Part shown: positions 31,474-39,686 of the stretch, piece after piece
Position numbering within the stretch: the first letter of the stretch is position 1
How the letters are laid out: every line of letters begins with the position of its first letter
Assembly: GCF_009765445.1 (NCBI RefSeq)
Contig: NZ_WHOY01000031.1
Location: 2,387,372-2,429,950, forward strand
DNA from: Pantoea sp. BAV 3049
GTDB taxonomy: Bacteria > Pseudomonadota > Gammaproteobacteria > Enterobacterales > Enterobacteriaceae
DNA: 42,579 nt
Direction of reading: 5' to 3'
Made by a program: the position numbers and the translations under genes
Notes under the pieces: model-generated
Database searches by the model: none
Told to the model about the DNA's origin: nothing
What the model saw: only the letters and a program-made list of their open reading frames with translations

Positions 31474-34400
31474 TTAATGCTCAAGACCCGAATTAAGTTC
31501 TTGTTCTTGTTGGCGCTCCTTCTCCAGCAAGAATTTTTGTTCCAGCCTTTCCGAAGCAATATCGAGCGTCATATCCTTCTGTAATAACTCCCCTTCTGCT
31601 TCCCCTCGATCAAATATCAGCCCTTCTGAGGTAAATTTTTGCTGGTATTCATCGATCACGTTAAGGATCTGGCCGTCCTGCTCAGTTACATCCCTACCCT
31701 GCACTTTCTCGATTTCATGACGAGGTACCCGAACTGCATCGCTCATAGCGGCGCTGAGTCCCTTCTGGTCGGCAATCTTTTCATCCACACGATAGATTAC
31801 TGCATCCTGCTTATTCACATCATTAATGTTGGAGCCAACTTCGCGCCAGTCTACGGCGTGTTTGAGGTGAGTAAAGCCGGTTGGCTCGGCATCAAGCTGA
31901 TCATTATTGAATTTGACGAAATAAACGTTGCTAATCGGTTCATTGTCGGACAGAACATAATTTTTGTAAGACTGACCTCTCTCTGACTGCTCATAATCCT
32001 TAAAGGAATCAGCAATGATGTCATAAGGTTTGGAAAATTCCCCTTGTTTACCGTTCTCGTACTGGTCAAGTTCGTGGACAGAAACCGTTTTTGATACGAT
32101 CAGTGTATTATTGAAATCAGACTGCCCTGATTCAAAACGTTCAATCTCAGCAGGTATCTGACTGTTATAGTAATCAAAAGCTTCATCTCTGGAATGGAAA
32201 ACAAATCCCTCATTTTCATTCTGAGCAATCGTTGAGCTAACAAGATAGATTTCTTTTGTTTCAACGGTTGATTGCTGCGGATCTGTCGCACTTTGTTCGA
32301 CTTCTGCCTGACTTACCGTTTGCTCTTTTTCAACCACAGTTGTTTGCTCACGACTAAAGGCTTGCTCGTTCTTAGCTTCCAACATAAGCGATTGGTACTT
32401 CTCTGGTCGAAGAATGATGTTCATATCCTTTTCAGCAGCCACCACTGCACATTGCTTTTTGAATTCGTCGGAACCGGAAAGCTTAAGAACACCACCAAAT
32501 TTCTCCTGAGAATACTCAAGCATCACGCCGATTTCTTCTTTAGTCAGATTTTTACCCGAAACGATGAAATCGCCTTTATCGGTGAATACAGGCGCTTCAG
32601 TTTTCTGATCGCGGTAAATTATTTTGTCTTCACGCTTATCCATAACCAGATATTTTAATCGACTATTGTTTTTATGAAGTTCCTGCAAACGCCGCTGCGC
32701 TTCAACTGCCTTTTCTAAAGAAAAATCATTCTCAGCCTGAGAAATACCATTCTCATCTGAGTTATTCAGATAGTCTTTAAGTTTGTCTAGTGCTTTCATG
32801 TTATCTTTATCCTCATTCCAATATTTATGGTACTGGCTGATAAAATTACGGCCTTGAGCCGAAAAATCTCTCAGGCGTTCGAGAGTCGTTAATTTTTTAT
32901 ATACCAGTAACCCCTTGGCAACTTCTCTATTTTCTTTTGGTATAGAGTAGATCTGCTTTCTCAATTCTCGCAATTCATTATACATGTTTGCTCTTTTAGA
33001 TCGTATAGCTTCACGCAAAGATATATTTGATTCTTTTATTGACAAGAACCGCTGTTTAGATTGTTCAAAATCTAGTTTTGATATGGTATTTGTTTTTTCA
33101 AATGGTTTATTTTCTAACTGCTGTGAATAAGTTTGCAATAGGAATTCTTTAGCATCCTTCCAGGGCAAATTAAGATATTTAGTCAAAAAATCTGATGCAT
33201 TGAGATTCCGTTTTTCTACAGCAAACCGGGGCGAACCATCTTTTGCATGACTAACTGCGTGATCTTCCGCCTTAATGTTGTATTTTATTGCGGCTGCGGA
33301 TAAAAACCTTTGGGGGTCAATATCACGACGTATATCTGCCATTATATGAATTTCATTCTTCTGTACATCCGCATTGAGTTTCTGATAAAGGGACTCATGA
33401 AGAACAGAAGATAGCTCAATCGTTTTTAAACCTCGTTCTGTGAGTCGTCTATCAGAATTCCGTCGCATTTTTTCATCAGAATGTTGTCTGGTTTCCATTC
33501 GCTCTGCCAGATTATGCTGTTCATTATGCGACAATACACTGACAGATTCGGGCGGTTTTCCCCTACCGCTGATTCCTCGAACCAGACCGCGTTTGGGCAT
33601 ATGTGGCAAGCCGACTCTTGTTTTAATTCTATCGAATCTGGAAGATGATTGAGGACTAAACTTGTGACTGCCCGTCCGTCCTCGCGATCCTTCAACACTT
33701 TTTGGGTCAAGTTTGTATTGTTTGTCATAGTCATTAATCCTGGTACGTAGAAATGCCGCTTTATCAGAAGCATTTAGTGATTTGTATTCATTTCGAAGTT
33801 TTTCAGATTTCGCAAAGATATGCTTAATTTCGTGGCTGGTTTTATTTAGCCAGTTATTCAGGTTGCGTTCGATTTGAGCAGGTGTAGGTTTTACAAGCGG
33901 TAACTGTCTTTGTTCTATGAATGTACGGCTGAACAACGGGCTTTTGAGATTGGTATACTTAGCATCCCCCTCAAATTTAACTGCAAAATATTCCGTCTTT
34001 TTACCTTCATTACGAACTTTAATATCACCATAATTCTTTAGCAGGTTCTTGAAATCTTCAGTTGAGTTGACATTTTCATTTGTTATTCTGGAATAAATTT
34101 CATATTTAATATCATTGTTTCGCTCACGGTATAAATCACCTTTGACGCGAGACAGGACATTAGCATAATTTTCATCGCTCACGCGAACGGCATCTTTCGG
34201 ACTAATCAGACCATATTTGTTATTGATATACTCCTGAATAGCATCGAGCTGTTCCAGAGTCTTACTTCTGGTTATGTCTCCGCCAGGATTTAATGATTTT
34301 CCAGTAACGAGATTAGCCCTCGGTATTACAACATGAATATGAGGTTTTCTTTCTACAAACTCACCAGTTTTATTGTTTATCAGATTTTTTATTTTTGGCA

Positions 34401-34710
34401 AATGAGCTTCAGCATAAAAAGCGTGTTCATCATCATGAAAAGCATTCATGAATAATTTTTTATAATCAGCTGTAATAGCCTTAAGTGTTTCTGTTGATAC
34501 TTCCTTTTCAGCAAATGAAAGCGTTATATGTAAATATCTTTCCTGCCCTTTGTCTTCAATTGACTGAATAACCTTATTTGTTGTCTGTAAATTCCCATCG
34601 AGTATATAACGATGATCAAGTTCATCTCGTGTATACTCGCGATCGGCTTTCCTCCCGCTCTCAAGATATTCAGCGATACCGTTATTACCGCCACCATAAC
34701 GGATAATCAT
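31474..34710 (-). CDS. Conjugative relaxase (HxH-type, MOBP-like)
   Basis: 1078 aa. The N-terminal 145 residues hold the relaxase signatures: RYLHITLSFAEKEVS (His61), FYAEAHLPKI (His103) and the metal-binding KPHIHVVIPR (His124, His126). Candidate nicking tyrosines are Tyr5, Tyr15 and Tyr26. The remaining 900 residues are charged and partly coiled-coil, with a region (EEIGVMLEYSQEKFGGVLKL through ILRPEKYQSL) resembling the polyvalent-protein-associated domains of large relaxases. I see no Walker box, so no fused helicase. It nicks oriT and leads the strand into the recipient. It overlaps mobC by 4 bp. Confidence 0.88.
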   Translation of the reverse strand: MIIRYGGGNNGIAEYLESGRKADREYTRDELDHRYILDGNLQTTNKVIQSIEDKGQERYLHITLSFAEKEVSTETLKAITADYKKLFMNAFHDDEHAFYAEAHLPKIKNLINNKTGEFVERKPHIHVVIPRANLVTGKSLNPGGDITRSKTLEQLDAIQEYINNKYGLISPKDAVRVSDENYANVLSRVKGDLYRERNNDIKYEIYSRITNENVNSTEDFKNLLKNYGDIKVRNEGKKTEYFAVKFEGDAKYTNLKSPLFSRTFIEQRQLPLVKPTPAQIERNLNNWLNKTSHEIKHIFAKSEKLRNEYKSLNASDKAAFLRTRINDYDKQYKLDPKSVEGSRGRTGSHKFSPQSSSRFDRIKTRVGLPHMPKRGLVRGISGRGKPPESVSVLSHNEQHNLAERMETRQHSDEKMRRNSDRRLTERGLKTIELSSVLHESLYQKLNADVQKNEIHIMADIRRDIDPQRFLSAAAIKYNIKAEDHAVSHAKDGSPRFAVEKRNLNASDFLTKYLNLPWKDAKEFLLQTYSQQLENKPFEKTNTISKLDFEQSKQRFLSIKESNISLREAIRSKRANMYNELRELRKQIYSIPKENREVAKGLLVYKKLTTLERLRDFSAQGRNFISQYHKYWNEDKDNMKALDKLKDYLNNSDENGISQAENDFSLEKAVEAQRRLQELHKNNSRLKYLVMDKREDKIIYRDQKTEAPVFTDKGDFIVSGKNLTKEEIGVMLEYSQEKFGGVLKLSGSDEFKKQCAVVAAEKDMNIILRPEKYQSLMLEAKNEQAFSREQTTVVEKEQTVSQAEVEQSATDPQQSTVETKEIYLVSSTIAQNENEGFVFHSRDEAFDYYNSQIPAEIERFESGQSDFNNTLIVSKTVSVHELDQYENGKQGEFSKPYDIIADSFKDYEQSERGQSYKNYVLSDNEPISNVYFVKFNNDQLDAEPTGFTHLKHAVDWREVGSNINDVNKQDAVIYRVDEKIADQKGLSAAMSDAVRVPRHEIEKVQGRDVTEQDGQILNVIDEYQQKFTSEGLIFDRGEAEGELLQKDMTLDIASERLEQKFLLEKERQQEQELNSGLEH

Positions 34711-35042
34711 TTAACTGCACCCTGAATGAAATCACTGATTCCAATAAGTGTATTAAGTGCCCTCTCATAAAGAAAAGGTGATATAATTCCTTTATTGTGA
34801 TCTAAGTTTAATCTATGGGCAATCTGATTAACATTGTTACTCGTTTTGCTTAAGTAAAAAAGGCAACGTTTATAATCATCAGTAACCTTTGGTTTTGATG
34901 GAAGTTCGTTAACTCGATTAAGTATGAGCGCACGGAAAAATTCAGACTTGCTGATATCCGTATGCTCCAGCAACTCTTTAAAAGGCTTGTATTCTTCATC
35001 TGTTAAACGGATGGAGACAACATTTTTTCTGTCAATCGCCAT
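34707..35042 (-). CDS. mobC: MobC-like relaxosome accessory protein
   Basis: 111 aa. An N-terminal ribbon-helix-helix (RKNVVSIRLTDEEYKPFKEL, SKSEFFRALILNRV) is followed by the MobC motif LSKTSNNVNQIAHRLNLDHN. It should bind oriT and help the relaxase nick. It starts beside the hairpin-rich oriT candidate and its stop overlaps the relaxase start. Confidence 0.88.
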   Translation of the reverse strand: MAIDRKNVVSIRLTDEEYKPFKELLEHTDISKSEFFRALILNRVNELPSKPKVTDDYKRCLFYLSKTSNNVNQIAHRLNLDHNKGIISPFLYERALNTLIGISDFIQGAVK

Positions 35043-35052
35043 AGTCTTTATC

Positions 35053-35188
35053 CTTCAAGTTCGTAGAACTTCCAGAACGGCTCTACCGTTCGGGGTTTCA
35101 AAGGGGCACCCCCTTTGGCACGACGATTATACAAGCCATGAAATGGCGTGTATACATCGGTGTCGTGCCTGTAGTTTAGAACTTGAAG
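35053..35188. other. Candidate origin of transfer (oriT), nested inverted repeats
   Basis: Outer arms CTTCAAGTTC (35053-35062) / GAACTTGAAG (35179-35188) enclose three hairpins: GAACGG/CCGTTC (35075-35091), CAAAGGGG/CCCCTTTG (35099-35117) and a long imperfect one (35117-35169) with GGCACGAC/GTCGTGCC ends and an AGCCAT-GAA-ATGGC tip. It sits between mobC-relaxase and the stb-like operon, as oriT does in R388. The nic base is not assigned. Confidence 0.7.
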
Positions 35189-35193
35189 TCAAT

Positions 35194-35320
35194 AGACACA
35201 CATAATAGCACACATAATAACACACACAAAAAATCAATGGCACACACAATGGCACACACAATGGCACACATTATATCTTGACAGCACACATAAGATCATA
35301 CAAAATGACACACATATTGA
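35194..35320 (+). repeat. CACACA direct-repeat array upstream of the stb-like operon
   Basis: At least seven copies of a CACACA core, including tandem 12-bp units GGCACACACAAT at 35239 and 35251 and a partial third at 35263. A -35 TTGACA (35278-35283) with CAAAAT 17 bases on is embedded. It is analogous to the stbDR sites bound by StbA in R388. Confidence 0.75.
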
Positions 35321-35366
35321 GGTTGAGCGGCTTATGTGAGAAAGTAGGAGGTGTTAAGGGGGATTA

Positions 35367-35849
35367 ATGACAACTTTAGAAGAAATCCTGTCTCCACTTT
35401 GTGAGGCTATACGAGATAAAAAACAGAAGTCAAAACAAGCGGCCTTTAATAGTTTCCTACCGGAAATATTAAAGGCTAAGAAGTTCTATAGTTGGGATCA
35501 AATATCAATATATATAAACAACGAGACAGACTCTAGTTTAGCTGTACGAGCTTACAAAAACATGGTTTTACGGGCGAAAAAGCAACATAGTCAGCCTGAA
35601 TCGAAAAATGAAAATAATGATAAGTTCGCACCTGAAACTCCTACTATTAAGCAGGTAGAGAAATCTAGTATTGATGTAGATGTTGAACCACAAGATTTAA
35701 ACAACTACTTGAGAGTTTGTTTCAACTCTGAACGCATTGCAAAACGAGCAATTGAGGCCGGAGTTTCAATTGAAGAAATCAAATCTTGGAAGTGCCCTAA
35801 CCAGATTAACTTGGGGACGAAGCTTTCAAATCACATACAAAACAAATAA
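35367..35849 (+). CDS. StbA-like putative DNA-binding stability protein
   Basis: 160 aa. N-terminal helical domain (MTTLEEILSPLCEAIRDKKQ, FYSWDQISIYI, SLAVRAYKNMVLRAKK) that could be an HTH, a polar linker (residues 72-105), and a C-terminal helical part (ERIAKRAIEAGVSIEEIKSW). I assign it by position: first gene of a three-gene operon, repeats upstream, an StbB-like ATPase next, oriT adjacent. GGGGGATTA precedes the ATG. Confidence 0.6.
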   Translation: MTTLEEILSPLCEAIRDKKQKSKQAAFNSFLPEILKAKKFYSWDQISIYINNETDSSLAVRAYKNMVLRAKKQHSQPESKNENNDKFAPETPTIKQVEKSSIDVDVEPQDLNNYLRVCFNSERIAKRAIEAGVSIEEIKSWKCPNQINLGTKLSNHIQNK

Positions 35850-35858
35850 GGATATGAT

Positions 35859-36560
35859 ATGTACTTAAAAGCAGCCATTTTAAATAACAGCGGTAATGTT
35901 GGTAAATCAACAATTTGCCAGACTATGTTGAAGCCTCGCCTGGAGGATGCGGAAATTATTAAAGTTGAGACTATCAACTCTGACGGCACTAATGATAGCA
36001 AATTGTCAGCTAAAGAATTTGACGAGATTTTAAAGCGCATCGATGATGCTGATTGTACCTTAATTGATATTGGCGCTTCCAATATTGAACAATTTATGGT
36101 TCAAATGTTAGAGTTCCAGGGAAGCCATGAATTAATTGATTTCTTCATTGTACCTGTCACACCACAGGACAAACAGCAGCGCGATTCAATTGCAACAATT
36201 GATAACCTGATCAATATCGGTATCGAAGAAGAAAGAATAAAAGTTATTTTCAATATGGCTGAAAAAGATCTTGATGTTGAAAAACAATTTGCAATATTTT
36301 TAGCAAACAAGACTTGCAAAAAAATTGTCGGCGCTAATCCATCTATTGTGTATCAAAATAACATCTTCACCATCTTAACTAAATCCAAACTGAAATATGA
36401 CGATGTTTATAATGACGATCGTGATTTCCGTACACTGATTCGTGCAGCAGGTTCAAAACAGGAACGACAGGAGCTGTCAAACCTGCGAACGGTTAAAATG
36501 TTAATGAACGGCTTTAATAGTGATTTGGATGTTGCTTTCCAGAATCTTGAACTGGCTTAA
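35859..36560 (+). CDS. StbB/ParA-like ATPase
   Basis: 233 aa. Deviant Walker A LNNSGNVGKSTIC at residues 8-20; LIDIGASNIEQFM supplies the Walker B region, then FFIVPVTPQDKQQRDSIATI and KVIFNMAEKD. This is the divergent ParA/MinD branch that includes StbB of R388 and pKM101, needed for plasmid positioning and transfer balance. The signature lysine of KGG is replaced by Asn. AAGGATATGAT precedes the ATG. Confidence 0.8.
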   Translation: MYLKAAILNNSGNVGKSTICQTMLKPRLEDAEIIKVETINSDGTNDSKLSAKEFDEILKRIDDADCTLIDIGASNIEQFMVQMLEFQGSHELIDFFIVPVTPQDKQQRDSIATIDNLINIGIEEERIKVIFNMAEKDLDVEKQFAIFLANKTCKKIVGANPSIVYQNNIFTILTKSKLKYDDVYNDDRDFRTLIRAAGSKQERQELSNLRTVKMLMNGFNSDLDVAFQNLELA

Positions 36561-36568
36561 GAAAACAA

Positions 36569-36585
36569 GGCGGGTTAATCCCGCC
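36569..36585 (+). promoter_or_regulatory. Intergenic hairpin in the stb-like operon
   Basis: GGCGGG-TTAAT-CCCGCC between the second and third genes; no proper T-run. Probably an attenuator or an mRNA-stability element. Confidence 0.6.
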
Positions 36586-36612
36586 TGTTACCATATTACT
36601 GAGGGAACAAAA

Positions 36613-37215
36613 ATGGGATCTAGTTTTACCGAAGAGTTTAAAGATCAGAAGATTCAAGACCTTCTGGAGGATTATATTGCCCTGCACAAAGAAATAGAAA
36701 GTGTTTTCGCTTCTTTAAAGTTGGGTTTAGAAGAAATTCCAGCACATTTTGATTCAGTTTTGTCTAAAAAAATGAATCAAATCATTCAAAGTTCCAAAGA
36801 AATTGATCAGGAGATCGAAACAGAAAAAAGTAAGATAAAGGAAATAGGGCAGACAACTAAAGATAAATTAACTCATGAAGTGATAGAGTTGATCACATCC
36901 CTAAAAACTGACCAGGAAAAAACACATCAGATTTATCAAAAACAACTTGAATCTGTTGCAAATGCAGCTAAACCTTTCAGCACTGTAAAAGCGGTATTGA
37001 TCTGCATTGTGTGTACACTACTTGTCACGACTGGCCTGTCCGGGGCGTTCTGGTATGTTGCTCAACAACAAAAAGAGTCGTCATTACGTTTTTATGCTAA
37101 TGGGTACATGGACATGAGAACGCTGACAGAAAAGACCATTAACAAACTACCTAAAACGCAACAAGAACAGGCAAAAGCAGAACTTAGTAAGCTTGAAAAC
37201 AGAGAACCTGAATAA
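36613..37215 (+). CDS. Membrane-anchored coiled-coil protein (StbC/MobB-like position)
   Basis: 200 aa. Long coiled coil (residues about 5-115, for example EIDQEIETEKSKIKEIGQTT), one membrane helix (AVLICIVCTLLVTTGLSGAF) near 140, and a short periplasmic or cytoplasmic tail. Similar proteins follow relaxosome or stability genes (MobB, TraX-like) and may tether DNA complexes to the membrane; this is inference. AGGGA lies 6-7 bases before the ATG at 36613. Confidence 0.65.
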   Translation: MGSSFTEEFKDQKIQDLLEDYIALHKEIESVFASLKLGLEEIPAHFDSVLSKKMNQIIQSSKEIDQEIETEKSKIKEIGQTTKDKLTHEVIELITSLKTDQEKTHQIYQKQLESVANAAKPFSTVKAVLICIVCTLLVTTGLSGAFWYVAQQQKESSLRFYANGYMDMRTLTEKTINKLPKTQQEQAKAELSKLENREPE

Positions 37216-37274
37216 TGGAAAATAAAATATTCAACAGAAGACTTTACATATTAATAACAGGGCTATGCTTGTAG
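37215..37274 (+). pseudogene. Short truncated reading frame after the stb-like operon
   Basis: ATG overlaps the preceding stop by one base and reads MENKIFNRRLYILITGLCL before TAG. It looks like the signal-peptide start of a fourth operon gene whose body is missing. Confidence 0.35.
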
Positions 37275-37564
37275 GCACGTTAGCTTCTGGAGTCTGAAGC
37301 CCATCAGAGGAAGATTTACGTATTTTACTCTTACGCTTTTTTTGCCATCGCGCAATCCGTTCGCAATTGACCACATACCCACAGTCGAACCCTGTACGGC
37401 TTGCCCCGCCGTACAGGACGCTCCCGTTCGCGGGGGTGGCTTGCTGGCCTCCCCGCTTCACTGGCTCTTCTCATGTGGATATGTGGACAATGCTACCCTG
37501 AAGTTTTGACTCTAGCTGAAGTTAAAGGGCGACTACCGTTTCTTTAAATTTTATGACTGCGGAA
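37275..37564. other. Gene-free stretch with a strong hairpin
   Basis: Perfect 10-bp inverted repeat CCTGTACGGC (37391-37400) / GCCGTACAGG (37408-37417). ATGTGGATATGTGGACAA near 37474 weakly resembles paired DnaA-type boxes. No convincing gene on either strand. Confidence 0.45.
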
Positions 37565-37864
37565 TTAGTGCTGTGAAGAAGCCTTATTTTGTATAGTCTC
37601 AACGGCGGCGTAACTGAGCATATCCATAACCCCCAGTGCTTTTCCGTTCAACCACAAATAATCATCGTGACAGGTAACATTTTTGAGCGGCTTATAGTCA
37701 CCATTATTTTTTTTCACAAGCCCTTTTCCATCCTTGCTGCAAAAGTAATTGGTGTTTTCAGATATCTTTATCGGTTTTGCGGGATCGTCAGTTTGAATGT
37801 CAGCCGCAAAAAGTGCAGGTGTTGTCAGCATAGCTACCAGAAAAATTGATGTTTTGATTTTCAT
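37565..37864 (-). CDS. Exported small protein of unknown function
   Basis: 99 aa. Signal peptide MKIKTSIFLVAMLTTPALFA followed by AD, so a periplasmic mature form of about 78 residues. Two cysteines (NYFCSKDGK, VTCHDDY) could form a disulfide. AAGGAAAACCA precedes the ATG. A perfect 16-bp palindromic operator lies 51 bp upstream, shared with the partition genes, so it is probably in the same regulon. Confidence 0.7.
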   Translation of the reverse strand: MKIKTSIFLVAMLTTPALFAADIQTDDPAKPIKISENTNYFCSKDGKGLVKKNNGDYKPLKNVTCHDDYLWLNGKALGVMDMLSYAAVETIQNKASSQH

Positions 37865-37896
37865 TGGTTTTCCTTAATTTGAAAGAATTAAAACAA

Positions 37897-37930
37897 TGTA
37901 TAACTAATATTTAGTGTATAACGTTATACA
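37897..37930 (-). promoter_or_regulatory. Palindromic operator upstream of the exported protein
   Basis: TGTATAACGTTATACA (37915-37930) is a perfect 16-bp palindrome; a half site TGTATAAC lies at 37897-37904. Members of the same site family precede the next three genes. Confidence 0.75.
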
Positions 37931-37957
37931 TCGATTGAATCAATCGTATTAAAGTAG

Positions 37958-38494
37958 TTAGTGGAACCTTACACATCCGTTGTTTGACGCCATTTCAAAG
38001 GCTGCTTTCCATTTCAGGTATAAATCATAAAATCCTTCACTGACTCCCATGGCTCTTCCTTTAAATTCAGCAAGGTCTTTCGCCAACTTTTCACTTACCC
38101 CGGTGCCAATCACACCTTCGCAGTCACTGAAATTAATCAACTCATAGAACGGGCCGCACTCGCCAGATAGTGCGCCAGCAAGGTAACACTTTTCAACCCG
38201 CCCATAATGAACTTGTTCAGCCAGAGGATACCCTGATATTTCTGCCAGCTTTTCTCGCCATCCAGCGTGTCGGGCGTATCCAATGCTGAAACAGGTACAA
38301 TTTTCGTAAGAGTAGACTGCACCGCTTTCGATATCACCAGCCCGACCGGGAAAGACAGGGTTTACCCAGGCAGTAAACCACATCCCGTCCTGTGGCAATA
38401 ACACACCCGTTTTTGTGTCTATGGCTTCTCCATCACCATTCATTCTTGCATCCAGTTTTTTAATACCGCTGTATGCTGAAATGTCCAGTCCCAT
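37958..38494 (-). CDS. Unknown plasmid/phage-type protein
   Basis: 178 aa starting MGLDISAYSGIKKLDARMNG. The ATG at 38494 has GAGG 5 bases before it; a GTG two codons earlier is possible. It is soluble and aromatic- and glycine-rich (DGMWFTAWVNPVFPGRAGDI, ECGPFYELINFSDCEG), and looks like a compact alpha/beta protein of the kind found on phages and plasmids. Function unknown. It follows the partition genes and has its own operator-like site. Confidence 0.7.
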   Translation of the reverse strand: MGLDISAYSGIKKLDARMNGDGEAIDTKTGVLLPQDGMWFTAWVNPVFPGRAGDIESGAVYSYENCTCFSIGYARHAGWREKLAEISGYPLAEQVHYGRVEKCYLAGALSGECGPFYELINFSDCEGVIGTGVSEKLAKDLAEFKGRAMGVSEGFYDLYLKWKAAFEMASNNGCVRFH

Positions 38495-38519
38495 ATTCAC
38501 CTCTGCTTTTTATTAATTA

Positions 38520-38537
38520 GTAAATAACGTTATACAC
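38520..38537 (-). promoter_or_regulatory. Operator-like palindrome
   Basis: GTAAATAACGTTATACAC: the right half is perfect, the left half has two changes from TGTATAAC. It lies 26 bp before the start at 38494. Confidence 0.65.
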
Positions 38538-38539
38538 TG

Positions 38540-38860
38540 TTATTTTTTTACCGGCTTCCTGCCCGTTTTCGGGCGGTTCAGTTCTTCTTTGCGTATCAGG
38601 TCTGTTCGCTGTTCCTCCCCAATTAACTCCAGGGCTTTCAGTCCAGCCCTGAGAACGCTGATACGCATCGCGTGGTTTTCTTCACTGTACTGGTCTATTC
38701 TGCCAATATCCTCTTCCAGCAGCGGGAAATTTACCCTGGTGATCACGCTTCCGGATGCCGGACGATGGCTGGTTTCACTGACCAGCTCACGCAGCGTTTT
38801 GTTTTCATCAATATTTTGCAGCGCCGGGCTGACTTTCAGTTTTGTGGTGCGTTTACTCAT
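38540..38860 (-). CDS. Ribbon-helix-helix-like DNA-binding partner of ParA
   Basis: 106 aa. A basic, flexible N-terminus, then SGSVITRVNFPLLEEDIGRI and SEENHAMRISVLRAGLKALE, which fits a strand-helix-helix DNA-binding fold as in ParG/ParB-type centromere proteins, and a basic tail (RPKTGRKPVKK). It follows parA at 38 bp. The palindromes around these genes are its likely sites. A role as CopG-like repressor is the alternative. AAGGGGAGTT precedes the ATG. Confidence 0.7.
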   Translation of the reverse strand: MSKRTTKLKVSPALQNIDENKTLRELVSETSHRPASGSVITRVNFPLLEEDIGRIDQYSEENHAMRISVLRAGLKALELIGEEQRTDLIRKEELNRPKTGRKPVKK

Positions 38861-38872
38861 AACTCCCCTTAT

Positions 38873-38892
38873 AGTGTATAACGATATACACT
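38873..38892 (-). promoter_or_regulatory. Operator-like palindrome
   Basis: AGTGTATAACGATATACACT: one central change from the TGTATAACGTTATACA consensus. It sits between parA and its partner gene. Confidence 0.75.
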
Positions 38893-38898
38893 ATTTAA

Positions 38899-39564
38899 TT
38901 ATGCGGCTAACAGTTCCAGCTCACGAAGCAGCAGTTCAATCTCCCCCCGCGCCAGATTCCCGCGACGGTCATTATATTCATGTACCGATAACCCCTCGTT
39001 GTAGGCCCGTTTGTACGGCTTGCGCTGATAGAGCCGCTGCCGGGCTACCGGGAGCCAGTTATCCTGATCGGCCTCGATGTCCCGCCTGAAATTGGAGGCG
39101 TCTTCATCTGCCGGGTGCGTATCGCAGCGGTTCATGACCAGCACGGCTTTCAGCTCTTTGTTTACCGATGCCTGGTACTGTCGTACATCGGCAACCACCA
39201 GGCCCAGCGTATTGATCTCAATCTGGGAGGAAGGGTCAAGGAGCGAGATAAAAAAATCGGCCACGGCCAGGCATTTGCTGAACTCTGGTGAACGGCGTCC
39301 CGGAGCATCAAGCAACACGAAGTCATATTTTTTATCCAGCTTACGTGCCATTGCCGGGATGTCGTGATAGCACTCATAGTAGTCCACATCCGGAACGGTT
39401 CCCTGAGATCGGCGTTCGTCCAGCCAGTCCTTAACGCTGTGCTGGTCGTCGCATTCCAGCGCGGCAACACGTTTACCGCTCTTGAGGATCAGACACATCA
39501 GGATATGAATATAGATTGTGGATTTACCCACGCCGCCCTTATGACTGCCAACGAGAATAATCAT
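38899..39564 (-). CDS. parA: ParA-family partition ATPase
   Basis: 221 aa. Deviant Walker A VGSHKGGVGKST at residues 5-16, then YDFVLLDAPGRRSPEFSKCL (Walker B) and AVLVMNRCDTHP. The short length without an N-terminal HTH places it with the ParF/type Ib group, which pairs with a small RHH protein, here the next gene. Three copies of the palindromic site lie upstream (39581-39686) and may act as operator and centromere. Confidence 0.88.
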   Translation of the reverse strand: MIILVGSHKGGVGKSTIYIHILMCLILKSGKRVAALECDDQHSVKDWLDERRSQGTVPDVDYYECYHDIPAMARKLDKKYDFVLLDAPGRRSPEFSKCLAVADFFISLLDPSSQIEINTLGLVVADVRQYQASVNKELKAVLVMNRCDTHPADEDASNFRRDIEADQDNWLPVARQRLYQRKPYKRAYNEGLSVHEYNDRRGNLARGEIELLLRELELLAA

Positions 39565-39580
39565 AGCGCCTCACTAATAA

Positions 39581-39686
39581 TGTATAACATTACACACCGT
39601 TATAATCTGTGCGATTTCTGTCGCACTTCCGGGTAATGTTATACAGCACCATCGTCCAGAATACAATTAATGTATAACGTTACACA
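39581..39686. promoter_or_regulatory. Cluster of palindromic sites upstream of parA (candidate parS/operator)
   Basis: TGTATAACATTACACA (39581-39596), a half site GTTATACA (39638-39645) and TGTATAACGTTACACA (39671-39686). They fill the 120-bp gap between parA and the resolvase stop. Confidence 0.75.

Noticed and set aside
35194..35320. CRISPR-like array
   Set aside because: Repeats are only 6-12 bp, partly tandem, with no uniform spacers and no cas genes.
37231..37461. Minus-strand frame with ATPANGSVLYGGASRTGFDC
   Set aside because: It lies on a perfect 10-bp hairpin, has no binding site, and its composition looks non-coding.
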